Assembly (NCBI GenBank): GCA_025454075.1
Contig: JALOPD010000170.1
Location: forward strand, 1-7,405
Origin: Desulfobacterales bacterium
GTDB lineage: Bacteria; Desulfobacterota; Desulfobacteria; Desulfobacterales; UBA2174_A
Direction of reading: 5' to 3'
Length of the DNA stretch: 7,405 nucleotides
A program made the position numbers and the translations under genes. Below the pieces are notes generated by a model. That model did not search any database. It worked only from the letters and a program-made list of their open reading frames with translations, and was not told the DNA's origin. Within the stretch, counting starts at the first letter, position 1. The number at the start of each line of letters is the position of its first letter. Of this stretch, positions 1 through 5,358 are shown in pieces.

Positions 1-1600
1 CGTGGCGCGGCTGGCGCCGAACTACCTCGTCAACGACTGCACCGTCCCGCGCACCCGGCTGCCCGAGGCCCTGGCGCAGGTGGCCGCCATCGTGCGCAAA
101 TACGGCTTCGAGCACGGCAACGTCTTCCACGCCGGCGACGGCAACCTGCACCCGCTCATTCTCTTCGATTCGCGCGACAGGCAGCAGCTCGAGCGGGTGC
201 ACCAGGCCGGCTGGGAGATCATGCAGGCCTGCGTCGAGCTCGGCGGCACCATCTCGGGCGAGCACGGCATCGGCATCGAAAAGCTGGAAGCCATGCGCTT
301 TGTTTTCTCGGACGACGATATCGACACCCAGCGCTCGCTCCAGACGGCGTTCGATCCGGACCGCCGAATGAATCCCGGCAAGATGTTCCCGGACACCCGC
401 AAACCGTTCGCCTTCAAGACCCGGACCCTGCGGGCGGCGGACGGCAACGGGTTCGCAGCGGCCGAACAGGCGGCGGCCGATGCCGTCCGCCGGGCGCTCG
501 CTGCCGGCGAGGCCGTCGCGCCGTTCGGCAGCGGGACCCGGAAGGACGTCGGCAACCTGCCGCGCCGGCCCGCAGCGGCGCTGTCCACCGCGACGCTCGC
601 CGCCATCGTCGAAATCGACCCGGCCAACCAGGTGGTCACCTCGGGCTGCGGCGTGACGCTCGAGGCCCTGCAGCAGGCGCTTGCCGCCTGCAACCAGTGG
701 CTGCCGCTGCGGCCGCCGCTGGCGCTGCAGCGGCGCACCCTGGGCGGGATCGTCGCCACGGGCGCCTGCGGGCCCGAGCGCATCGTCTACGGCGCCCCGC
801 GGGACCTCCTGCTGGGCTTGTGGTTCGTGGACGGCCGCGGCCGGCTCATCCATGCCGGCGGCAAAGTCGTCAAGAACGTGGCCGGCTACGACATGACCCG
901 GCTCATCGCCGGTTCGGCCGGCACGCTCGGGCTGATCACCCAGGCGACCTTGAAAACCCTCACCCGGCCGGAGCGCTGCGCGGCCATCGCCGCCGCCGGA
1001 CCGCTGGATGCCTGCGCCGATCTGGCCCTGGAGGTTTTGAAATCCAACATGGGGGCGGTCTTCGCGACGGCCGAATCGACAGGCGCGGACGACGGCTGGC
1101 GGCTGCGCATCGGGTTCGAAGGTTTCAGCGACACCGTCGAATCCCAGCTCGCGCGGGCCCGGGCCGCCGTCGTGCGGGCCGGCCTGGGCGGCGTCGCCGA
1201 GCAGGATTACGATCTGCTGGAGGGCCCCTTCGCGGCCGTCTACGGACGCATCGCGGCGGCGCCGTTCGTCATCCACCTGAATACCGCCGCCGACCTCACG
1301 GCCTCCTCCGCCCGCGCCCTCTGCCGGCAGGCCTCCGCGGGCGGCCTGCTGGCCGATTTCGGCTGCGGCAGGGTCACCGCCGGCGCCGCCGCAATCGACG
1401 CCGGAACCTGGTCGGAGCTCTGCCGCCTGGCCGCGCGCGAAGGCGGGCATGCCGTTCTGGAAAAGGCGCCGGACGACTTCAAGCAGGACTGCGATGTCTT
1501 CGGCCCGGACCGCCCCGAATGGAAGGTCATGCACCGGATCAAGGACATCCTGGACCCCAAAAATGTCTTCGCGCCGGGGAGGATGCCGGGCCGGATTTAA
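1..1600 (+). CDS. GlcD-GlcE fusion, FAD-linked glycolate/2-hydroxyacid oxidase (5' partial)
   Basis: The reading frame enters from the left edge, so the GTG at base 2 is almost certainly internal. Visible residues 1-136 are the C-terminal part of a GlcD-like FAD-linked oxidase: HAGDGNLHP (res. 43-51), GEHGIG (86-91) and the terminal NPGKMFP (124-130). Without a stop, the frame runs through a linker of about ten residues into a complete GlcE-like subunit with a FAD-binding type 4 domain (about res. 155-325, including GSGTRKDVG and GGKVVKNVAGYDMTRL near 286-301) and a typical end, DPKNVFAPGRMPG. In the family GlcD and GlcE cooperate with GlcF to oxidise glycolate to glyoxylate at the inner face of the membrane; D-lactate is a possible alternative substrate. 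In E. coli the two are separate genes, so the fusion is notable. It probably forms an operon with the iron-sulfur gene 177 nt downstream. Family assignment is firm; the exact substrate is not. Confidence 0.88.
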   Translation, partial: VARLAPNYLVNDCTVPRTRLPEALAQVAAIVRKYGFEHGNVFHAGDGNLHPLILFDSRDRQQLERVHQAGWEIMQACVELGGTISGEHGIGIEKLEAMRFVFSDDDIDTQRSLQTAFDPDRRMNPGKMFPDTRKPFAFKTRTLRAADGNGFAAAEQAAADAVRRALAAGEAVAPFGSGTRKDVGNLPRRPAAALSTATLAAIVEIDPANQVVTSGCGVTLEALQQALAACNQWLPLRPPLALQRRTLGGIVATGACGPERIVYGAPRDLLLGLWFVDGRGRLIHAGGKVVKNVAGYDMTRLIAGSAGTLGLITQATLKTLTRPERCAAIAAAGPLDACADLALEVLKSNMGAVFATAESTGADDGWRLRIGFEGFSDTVESQLARARAAVVRAGLGGVAEQDYDLLEGPFAAVYGRIAAAPFVIHLNTAADLTASSARALCRQASAGGLLADFGCGRVTAGAAAIDAGTWSELCRLAAREGGHAVLEKAPDDFKQDCDVFGPDRPEWKVMHRIKDILDPKNVFAPGRMPGRI

Positions 1601-1610
1601 AGAAAAATCA

Positions 1611-1645
1611 GATGCTGGATACGGGATGCTGGATGCGTGATAAAA
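1611..1645 (+). repeat. heptamer repeat array 1 (GATRCKG-like units)
   Basis: Five consecutive 7-bp units starting with GAT: gatgctg, gatacgg, gatgctg, gatgcgt, gataaaa. The array lies just after the stop of the GlcD-GlcE gene and has a near-identical inverted partner at 1705-1739. The same units recur downstream of glcF. Such degenerate GGATACGGGATACTGG strings are, from memory, interspersed intergenic repeats in Desulfobacterota-like genomes; no mobility gene accompanies them here. Confidence 0.75.
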
Positions 1646-1704
1646 ACTCAAAACAGCTTTGAACGGAAGAACCGGACATCAAGATAAACTCGATGGTTCC
1701 TTTC

Positions 1705-1739
1705 TTTTATCCCGTATCCCGTATCCAGTATCTATCAGT
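1705..1739 (-). repeat. heptamer repeat array 2 (inverted relative to array 1)
   Basis: Read on the minus strand this gives gatactg, gatacgg, gatacgg, gataaaa, ending in the same gataaaa unit as array 1. Bases 1716-1732 can pair with 1611-1627 over 17 bp with a single G-U pair, closing a loop of 88 nt. A transcript covering both genes would therefore carry a large hairpin between the GlcDE and GlcF reading frames. Whether it affects processing or relative expression cannot be told from sequence. Confidence 0.75.
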
Positions 1740-1753
1740 AACAAAGGAACGAC

Positions 1754-1771
1754 ATGCCTATTCGGGATTAA
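1754..1771 (+). CDS. possible five-codon minicistron upstream of glcF
   Basis: An ATG at 1754 follows the Shine-Dalgarno-like AAAGGA (1743-1748) by 5 nt and encodes only MPIRD before TAA (1769-1771). It is in the same frame as the glcF ATG at 1778, and the gap between its stop and that ATG is 6 nt. The glcF ATG itself has no recognisable ribosome binding site, so ribosomes could reach it by reinitiation after this minicistron. Alternatives are a sequencing error or mutation that created the TAA in a once longer N-terminus. The short length makes chance occurrence possible. Confidence 0.35.
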   Translation: MPIRD

Positions 1772-1777
1772 CGCTTC

Positions 1778-3016
1778 ATGACCATCTCCGCCCACTACGA
1801 CGAAATCGCCCACTGCAACCACTGCGGCTTCTGCCAGGTGGCCTGCCCGATCTTCCGCTCCACGGGCTACGAAGGCGGGGTGGCGCGCGGCCGGCTGGCG
1901 CTGCTGCGCGCCGTGATCGAAGACCGGCTGCCGTGGAGCCCCGAGCTCGAGGAGCCGCTTTACAGCTGCCTGCTCTGCGGCGCCTGCACGAGCAACTGCT
2001 TCCCGGCGATACCGACCTCGGAGCTGGTCGTCACGGCGCGCGCCGAGTACCTGGAGAAGGTCGGGCGCAAGTCCATCCACCAACTGCTCTTCGACAAGCT
2101 CCTGCCCTACCCCCGACGGCTGCACCTGGCCGCCCGCGCCGTGGCGCTGGGCAAGAACAGCGGCGCGAGCGAGCTGGCCCGCGCGCTGGGGCTGCTGCGG
2201 GTCCTCGGCCGCGATCTGTCACGGGCGGAGGGGATCGTCGAGCGGCTGCCGGCGCAGCCGTTCCGGGCGCGTTTCAGACCCGGGGTCTACGAAGGGCAGG
2301 GCCGGGGCCCGCGCGTCGCCTATTTCGTGGGCTGCGGCGTCGACGTGGTCAGCCAGGCCGCCGGCGAGGCCACCCTGGCGCTGCTGCGGCGCTTCGCCCG
2401 GAGCGTGCAGGTGCTCGACAACAACTGCTGCGGCCTGCCGGCCTGGTCCTACGGCGACCTGCCGGCGGCGCGCAAACTGGCGGGTAAACATCTGCCGCTG
2501 CTCGCAGCCGAAAGCTTTGACGTCATCGTCACCGACTGTTCGAGCTGCACCGGCTTCATCAAGAAATACCCGCGGCTCTTTCCCGAAAACGATCCGCAGC
2601 GCAAAACCGCCGAACCCATCGCCGCCAGGGCCAGGGACGTCGCGGAATGGCTGGCGGCCGAGGTCATCCCCTCATCCCGGACGCTGCAGGGCAGGCGCGT
2701 CACCTTCCACGACCCCTGCCACGCATCGCGCGGCCAGGGCCTGGTCAGGCAGCCCAGGGATCTTCTGCGGCAACTGCCGGACGCCGAATTCGTCGAGCTT
2801 CCGGAAGCCGACTGGTGCTGCGGCGGGGCCGGGTCCTATGCGCTGTCCCACTTCGATCTGGCGATGCAGGTCCTGGACCGCAAGATGGACAACCTGAAAA
2901 AGACCGGCGCCGACGTCCTGGTGACCACCTGCCCGGCCTGCATCCTGCAGCTGTCCTACGGCGTGCGGCGCCACGGGCTGAAGGTTCAGGTCAAGCATCT
3001 GACCGAGGTATTGTAG
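1778..3016 (+). CDS. glcF: GlcF-like iron-sulfur subunit of glycolate/2-hydroxyacid oxidase
   Basis: 412 residues, close to the usual GlcF length of about 400. The N-terminus carries two 4Fe-4S motifs: C13-x2-C16-x2-C19-x3-C23-P and C64-x2-C67-x2-C70-x3-C74. Two cysteine-rich CCG domains follow. The first has VGCGVDV, NNCCGLP and DCSSCTGF; the second has FHDPCH, DWCCGGAGSY and TTCPAC. This is the architecture of the subunit that accepts electrons from the flavin subunits and passes them on to the quinone pool; it is also seen in GlpC and LutA relatives, but the preceding GlcD/GlcE gene supports GlcF. No signal peptide or membrane segment is apparent, as expected for a peripheral cytoplasmic-face subunit. 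The ATG at 1778 is the first in-frame start after an in-frame TAA at 1769, and it lacks a clear Shine-Dalgarno sequence. All expected cysteines appear intact. Confidence 0.9.
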   Translation: MTISAHYDEIAHCNHCGFCQVACPIFRSTGYEGGVARGRLALLRAVIEDRLPWSPELEEPLYSCLLCGACTSNCFPAIPTSELVVTARAEYLEKVGRKSIHQLLFDKLLPYPRRLHLAARAVALGKNSGASELARALGLLRVLGRDLSRAEGIVERLPAQPFRARFRPGVYEGQGRGPRVAYFVGCGVDVVSQAAGEATLALLRRFARSVQVLDNNCCGLPAWSYGDLPAARKLAGKHLPLLAAESFDVIVTDCSSCTGFIKKYPRLFPENDPQRKTAEPIAARARDVAEWLAAEVIPSSRTLQGRRVTFHDPCHASRGQGLVRQPRDLLRQLPDAEFVELPEADWCCGGAGSYALSHFDLAMQVLDRKMDNLKKTGADVLVTTCPACILQLSYGVRRHGLKVQVKHLTEVL

Positions 3017-3034
3017 TTCCCCATGTGGGGGGAA
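3017..3034 (+). other. small G/C hairpin directly after glcF stop
   Basis: TTCCCC (3017-3022) can pair with GGGGAA (3029-3034) across a 6-nt loop immediately after the glcF TAG. There is no following T-run, so it is not a convincing intrinsic terminator. It might protect the 3' end of the message or be chance. Confidence 0.3.
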
Positions 3035-3043
3035 ACGATCCTG

Positions 3044-3064
3044 GATGCGGGATACGGGATACTG
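3044..3064 (+). repeat. heptamer repeat array 3
   Basis: Three units, gatgcgg, gatacgg and gatactg, in the same orientation as array 1 and opposite to array 2. It runs directly into the REP-like element starting at 3067, through the junction gatttgtggg. Arrays 1 and 2 precede glcF and array 3 follows it, so the gene is bracketed by the same repeat family. Confidence 0.7.
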
Positions 3065-3066
3065 GA

Positions 3067-3121
3067 TTTGTGGGGGCGGCTTCCAGCCGCGATTTTCGAG
3101 GCCGGAGGCCTCTCCCACAAA
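3067..3121 (+). repeat. REP-like double-hairpin element, copy A
   Basis: Terminal inverted repeat TTTGTGGG (3067-3074) and CCCACAAA (3114-3121). Inside are two hairpins with 3-nt loops: GCGGCT/AGCCGC (3076-3081 with 3085-3090) and GAGGCC/GGCCTC (3098-3103 with 3107-3112). The same plan recurs at 5240-5292. TGTGGGAGCGGC-type elements resemble bacterial REP sequences mobilised by RAYT (REP-associated tyrosine) transposases; no such transposase gene lies in this window. Confidence 0.75.
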
Positions 3122-3168
3122 AAGCCTCAAAGACAGCGTTTTTCAAAACCCGGAAAGCACTTCTCTAT

Positions 3169-3220
3169 TTCTAAAAAACAGCGTTGCGGAGTTTTTATTC
3201 CGCGACGCTGTTTTTTAGAA
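3169..3220. terminator. bidirectional intrinsic terminator overlapping the 3' end of the FAH gene
   Basis: A 22-bp stem (3169-3190 with 3199-3220, one G-U pair) closes an 8-nt loop (3191-3198). A-runs at 3173-3178 and T-runs at 3211-3216 place a U-tract on the 3' side in both directions. It would stop minus-strand transcription of the FAH gene and any read-through from glcF. One arm is coding: the FAH TAA (3195-3197) lies in the loop, and codons 248-254 form the arm at 3199-3218. Confidence 0.8.
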
Positions 3221-3959
3221 TACCGATCCCGTCGATCTCCACCTCCACCACATCCCCCGGCTTCAGCGCGCTGGTCGTCCCCGGGGTGCCGGTGTAGATC
3301 ACGTCGCCCGGCAGGAGCGTCACGCACCGGCTGGCGTGGCTCACCACCGTGGCCGGGTCGAAGATGAGATCGCTCAGGGATTGGGACTGCTTCACCTCGC
3401 CGTTGACGCGCGTCTGCAGGCGCGAGGCCCGGCAGTCCAGCCCGACCGCGATCGCCGGCCCGAGAGGCCCGAAGGTGTCGGACCCCTTGGCCCGCCACCA
3501 CTGCAGATCGTTCTTCTGCCACTCGCGCTCGCTCACGTCGATCCCGCAGGTGTAGCCGAAAATGCAGCCGGCCGCTTCTTCCGGGGTAACATCCTTGGTT
3601 CTCCGGCCGATGACGAGGACCAGCTCCCCCTCGTAATGGACATTCGTGGCTCCCTCCGGGAAGACGATCCTGCCGCCTGGTTCCAGCAGGCAGGAGGTCG
3701 GCTTCCAGAAGAGCTCCGGCCGCGCGGGCGCCGGCCGGCTGCCCAGATGGCTCTTGTAGTTCAGCCCCACCGCAAGGATCTTGGAAGGTTCGCAGGGGGT
3801 CAAGAGCCGGACGTCTCCGATATCGATTTCCCGGCCGGTTGCGGCCCCATCGCCGAAAAGACCTCCGCTGATCCGCAAAACGCGATCCCCTTCGAGGATT
3901 CCATGGGAAACGGTCCCGGCATGCTCAAAGCGGACATATTTGCTGACCATCTGTGTCAT
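3195..3959 (-). CDS. fumarylacetoacetate hydrolase (FAH) family protein, FAHD1-like
   Basis: 254 residues, matching the compact single-domain members of the family (acylpyruvases, oxaloacetate decarboxylases, 2-hydroxyhepta-2,4-dienedioate isomerases). Recognisable signatures are GLNYKSHL (65-72), YEGELVLVIG (109-118), GIDVSEREWQ (139-148), RAKGSDTFGPLGP (156-168), RVNGEVKQ (184-191) and PGDVIYTGTPGTTSALKPGD (217-236). E110, E112 and D141 are the expected divalent-metal ligands, so the protein looks catalytically competent. About 50 N-terminal residues form the small leading domain common in the family. The start at 3957-3959 is supported by AAGGAGG (3964-3970), 4 nt upstream. An alternative ATG three codons later would have wider spacing. 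The substrate cannot be read from sequence; the adjacent aldolase and glycolate oxidase genes suggest a small oxoacid, which is inference. The gene stands alone on its strand and is divergent from the aldolase gene. Confidence 0.9.
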   Translation of the reverse strand: MTQMVSKYVRFEHAGTVSHGILEGDRVLRISGGLFGDGAATGREIDIGDVRLLTPCEPSKILAVGLNYKSHLGSRPAPARPELFWKPTSCLLEPGGRIVFPEGATNVHYEGELVLVIGRRTKDVTPEEAAGCIFGYTCGIDVSEREWQKNDLQWWRAKGSDTFGPLGPAIAVGLDCRASRLQTRVNGEVKQSQSLSDLIFDPATVVSHASRCVTLLPGDVIYTGTPGTTSALKPGDVVEVEIDGIGILKNSVAE

Positions 3960-3963
3960 TCAT

Positions 3964-3970
3964 CCTCCTT
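3964..3970 (-). promoter_or_regulatory. strong ribosome binding site of the FAH gene
   Basis: AAGGAGG on the minus strand is a near-complete anti-16S match, 4 nt before the ATG at 3959. It favours this start over the ATG at 3950, whose spacing would be 13 nt. Confidence 0.75.
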
Positions 3971-4009
3971 ATTAGTTGCGCCGCTTCTTTGAATCAATGA
4001 GGTTGGGCC

Positions 4010-4038
4010 TGTATACACCCTGTCCGTCACGGTTGCAA
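4010..4038 (-). promoter_or_regulatory. candidate sigma70-type promoter for the FAH gene
   Basis: On the minus strand TTGCAA (4033-4038) and TATACA (4010-4015) are separated by exactly 17 bp. Each hexamer matches 4 of 6 consensus bases. A start site near 4003 would give a leader of about 44 nt to the FAH ATG, with no intervening gene. Match quality is moderate and the site is untested. Confidence 0.4.
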
Positions 4039-4043
4039 AAGCG

Positions 4044-4071
4044 ACCGGCTCACGAAATCGTGACTTCCGGT
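4044..4071. promoter_or_regulatory. palindrome upstream of the candidate FAH promoter
   Basis: TCACGA (4050-4055) and TCGTGA (4058-4063) are separated by AA. They are nested inside ACCGG (4044-4048) and CCGGT (4067-4071). The centre lies about 20 bp upstream of the candidate -35 box and in the middle of a divergent intergenic region, a plausible place for a dimeric regulator. No regulator gene is nearby. It could equally be another dispersed intergenic repeat. Confidence 0.35.
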
Positions 4072-4144
4072 CCGGCATGCGTTATAGATCATGGCTATTG
4101 GTGATAATAAACAAAGAAGCTGCCTATCTGAAAATCCCTCCTGA

Positions 4145-4192
4145 CCTCCCTTTCCCAAAGGGAGGGACTGCCCCACTTTGGCAAAGAGGGGC
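4145..4192. repeat. paired-hairpin intergenic repeat (CCTCCCTTT / CCCCACTTT type)
   Basis: The first hairpin is CCTCCCTTT (4145-4153) with AAAGGGAGG (4157-4165), 9 bp with a CCC loop. The second spans 4170-4192: GCCCC-a-CTTT pairs with AAAG-a-GGGGC around a 3-nt loop, with one A-A mismatch. Such sequences occur, from memory, as dispersed repeats between genes in many bacteria. It lies in the 312-nt region 3960-4271, in which I see no gene; the remainder holds the candidate promoter and palindrome reported separately. Confidence 0.6.
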
Positions 4193-4271
4193 GGGGGAGA
4201 TTTCCGAGGCTGGGTTCGAACACTCTTGAAACCCGCAATCAGACAATGATTCCCCGCGCAGGAGCTGAAGA

Positions 4272-5168
4272 ATGATACCTACCGATCTGCATGGAATCTT
4301 CCCGCCGATACCGACCCCGTTCGTCGACGGCCAGGTGGCCTACGACAAGCTGGCCGGAAACATCGCCAGATGGAACCGGACCGGCCTGAAGGGCTACGTG
4401 GCCTTCGGCTCGAACGGCGAGTACGTCTACCTGAGCGACGAGGAGAAGCTCGAAGTGGTCAGGACCGTGGCGCAGTCGGCCGCGCCGGGGATGAAGGTCA
4501 TTGCCGGGACCGGCTGCGAGTCCACCTGGCAGACGATCAGGCTCACCAACCAGTGCGCCCGGCTGGGCGCCCACGCGGCGCTGGTGGTAACGCCTTTCTA
4601 TTACGGCGGGCGCATGAACGAGGCCGCGCTGTTCAAGCATTTTACGGAGGTCGCCGACCAGGCCGAGATCCCCGTCCTGATCTACAACGTGACCAAATTT
4701 ACCAACATCAGCGTCACCCCCGGGCTGGTGGCCAGGCTCTCGCGGCATCCGAACATCATCGGGATCAAGGACAGCAACGGCAACGTGAGCTCGCTCGGGG
4801 AAATGATCGCGGCCGCGGACAGGGACTTCAGCGTGCTCGTCGGCACTGCCGGCGCGCTGTTCGGGGCGTTGACGCTGGGCGCAGTGGGCGGCGTGCTGGC
4901 CCTGGCCAACGTGGCCCCGGAGGCCTGCGTGCAGATTCACGGTTTTCTGGAGCAAGGCCGGATCGAGCCCGCGCGCGAGCTGCAGCTCAGGATGCTGCCG
5001 GTCAACACCGCCCTCACGGCCACCTACGGGGTGCCGGGACTGAAGGCGGCCCTGGACATGCTGGGCTATTTCGGCGGCGACCCGCGGCCGCCGCTCCTGC
5101 CGGCTAGCGAGAAGGAGCGCGGCGAGGTCCGCGAGATCCTTAAGAAAGCCGGACTGCTTGAAGAATGA
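4272..5168 (+). CDS. dihydrodipicolinate synthase superfamily aldolase, 4-hydroxy-2-oxoglutarate aldolase-like
   Basis: 298 residues, the normal length of this class I (Schiff-base) TIM-barrel family. Catalytic landmarks are Y138 (PVLIYNV) and the Schiff-base lysine K166 (IGIKDSNGN). Instead of the GTTGE loop typical of DapA it has GSNGE (46-50). It also has AGTGCEST (78-85), VVTPFYYGGRM (105-115), ALGAVGGV-like GALTLGAVGGVLALANV (198-214) and YGVPGLKAALD. These match, from memory, human 4-hydroxy-2-oxoglutarate aldolase HOGA1, whose active site uses an equivalent Ser-Asn pair, Tyr, Lys and a KDS serine (S168 here). That enzyme cleaves 4-hydroxy-2-oxoglutarate to pyruvate and glyoxylate. The ATG at 4272 is preceded by AGGAG (4260-4264), 7 nt upstream. 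A lysine-biosynthesis role is less likely but not excluded, nor is another sugar-acid aldolase. The nearby glycolate oxidase genes fit a glyoxylate role. Confidence 0.85.
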   Translation: MIPTDLHGIFPPIPTPFVDGQVAYDKLAGNIARWNRTGLKGYVAFGSNGEYVYLSDEEKLEVVRTVAQSAAPGMKVIAGTGCESTWQTIRLTNQCARLGAHAALVVTPFYYGGRMNEAALFKHFTEVADQAEIPVLIYNVTKFTNISVTPGLVARLSRHPNIIGIKDSNGNVSSLGEMIAAADRDFSVLVGTAGALFGALTLGAVGGVLALANVAPEACVQIHGFLEQGRIEPARELQLRMLPVNTALTATYGVPGLKAALDMLGYFGGDPRPPLLPASEKERGEVREILKKAGLLEE

Positions 5169-5239
5169 TTCTTGGCAGCCACCTGCGGGCGGCTTCTGTA
5201 TCGAGATAAAATTTGCAATGAAGCCGGAATTTCTCTCTC

Positions 5240-5292
5240 TGTGGGAGCGGCATCTTGCCGCGACGGTCTCGTGGCTGGAAGTCACTCCCACA
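5240..5292 (+). repeat. REP-like double-hairpin element, copy B
   Basis: Terminal inverted repeat TGTGGGAG (5240-5247) and CTCCCACA (5285-5292). Two hairpins with 3-nt loops lie inside: GCGGCA/TGCCGC (5247-5252 with 5256-5261) and GTGGCT/AGTCAC (5271-5276 with 5280-5285, one G-T pair). Layout and ends match copy A at 3067-3121, while the second hairpin differs in sequence but keeps its pairing and GGA loop. It sits in the gap between the aldolase and sppA genes and may attenuate or stabilise read-through mRNA. Confidence 0.75.
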
Positions 5293-5358
5293 AAGGCGAT
5301 CTTGAATGGTCGATAGGATGCTTTCGTCGAAATCGTCAATGCAGACCGGAGAAAGATC

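Noticed and set aside
2..4. GTG at base 2 as the true start of the first gene
   Set aside because: The encoded sequence begins in the middle of a GlcD-type FAD-oxidase C-terminal domain, so the gene must extend beyond the left edge.
22..783. A 253-codon minus-strand open frame opposite the GlcD-GlcE fusion
   Set aside because: It is antisense to clear GlcD/GlcE domain sequence and has Ser/Arg/Ala-rich shadow composition without recognisable motifs.
1611..1739. Heptamer arrays considered as a CRISPR or attachment site
   Set aside because: Units are only 7 bp and contiguous, with no unique spacers of constant length, no cas genes and no integrase.
4226..4260. A TTGAAA-containing promoter for the aldolase gene
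   Set aside because: TTGAAA (4226-4231) has no acceptable -10 hexamer at 16-18 bp; the AATGAT downstream is too close. I leave the aldolase promoter unassigned.
4272..5168. Assignment of the aldolase as DapA for lysine biosynthesis
   Set aside because: The GSNGE loop replaces the GTTGE typical of DapA, and the surrounding motifs fit 4-hydroxy-2-oxoglutarate aldolase better. DapA activity is not formally excluded.
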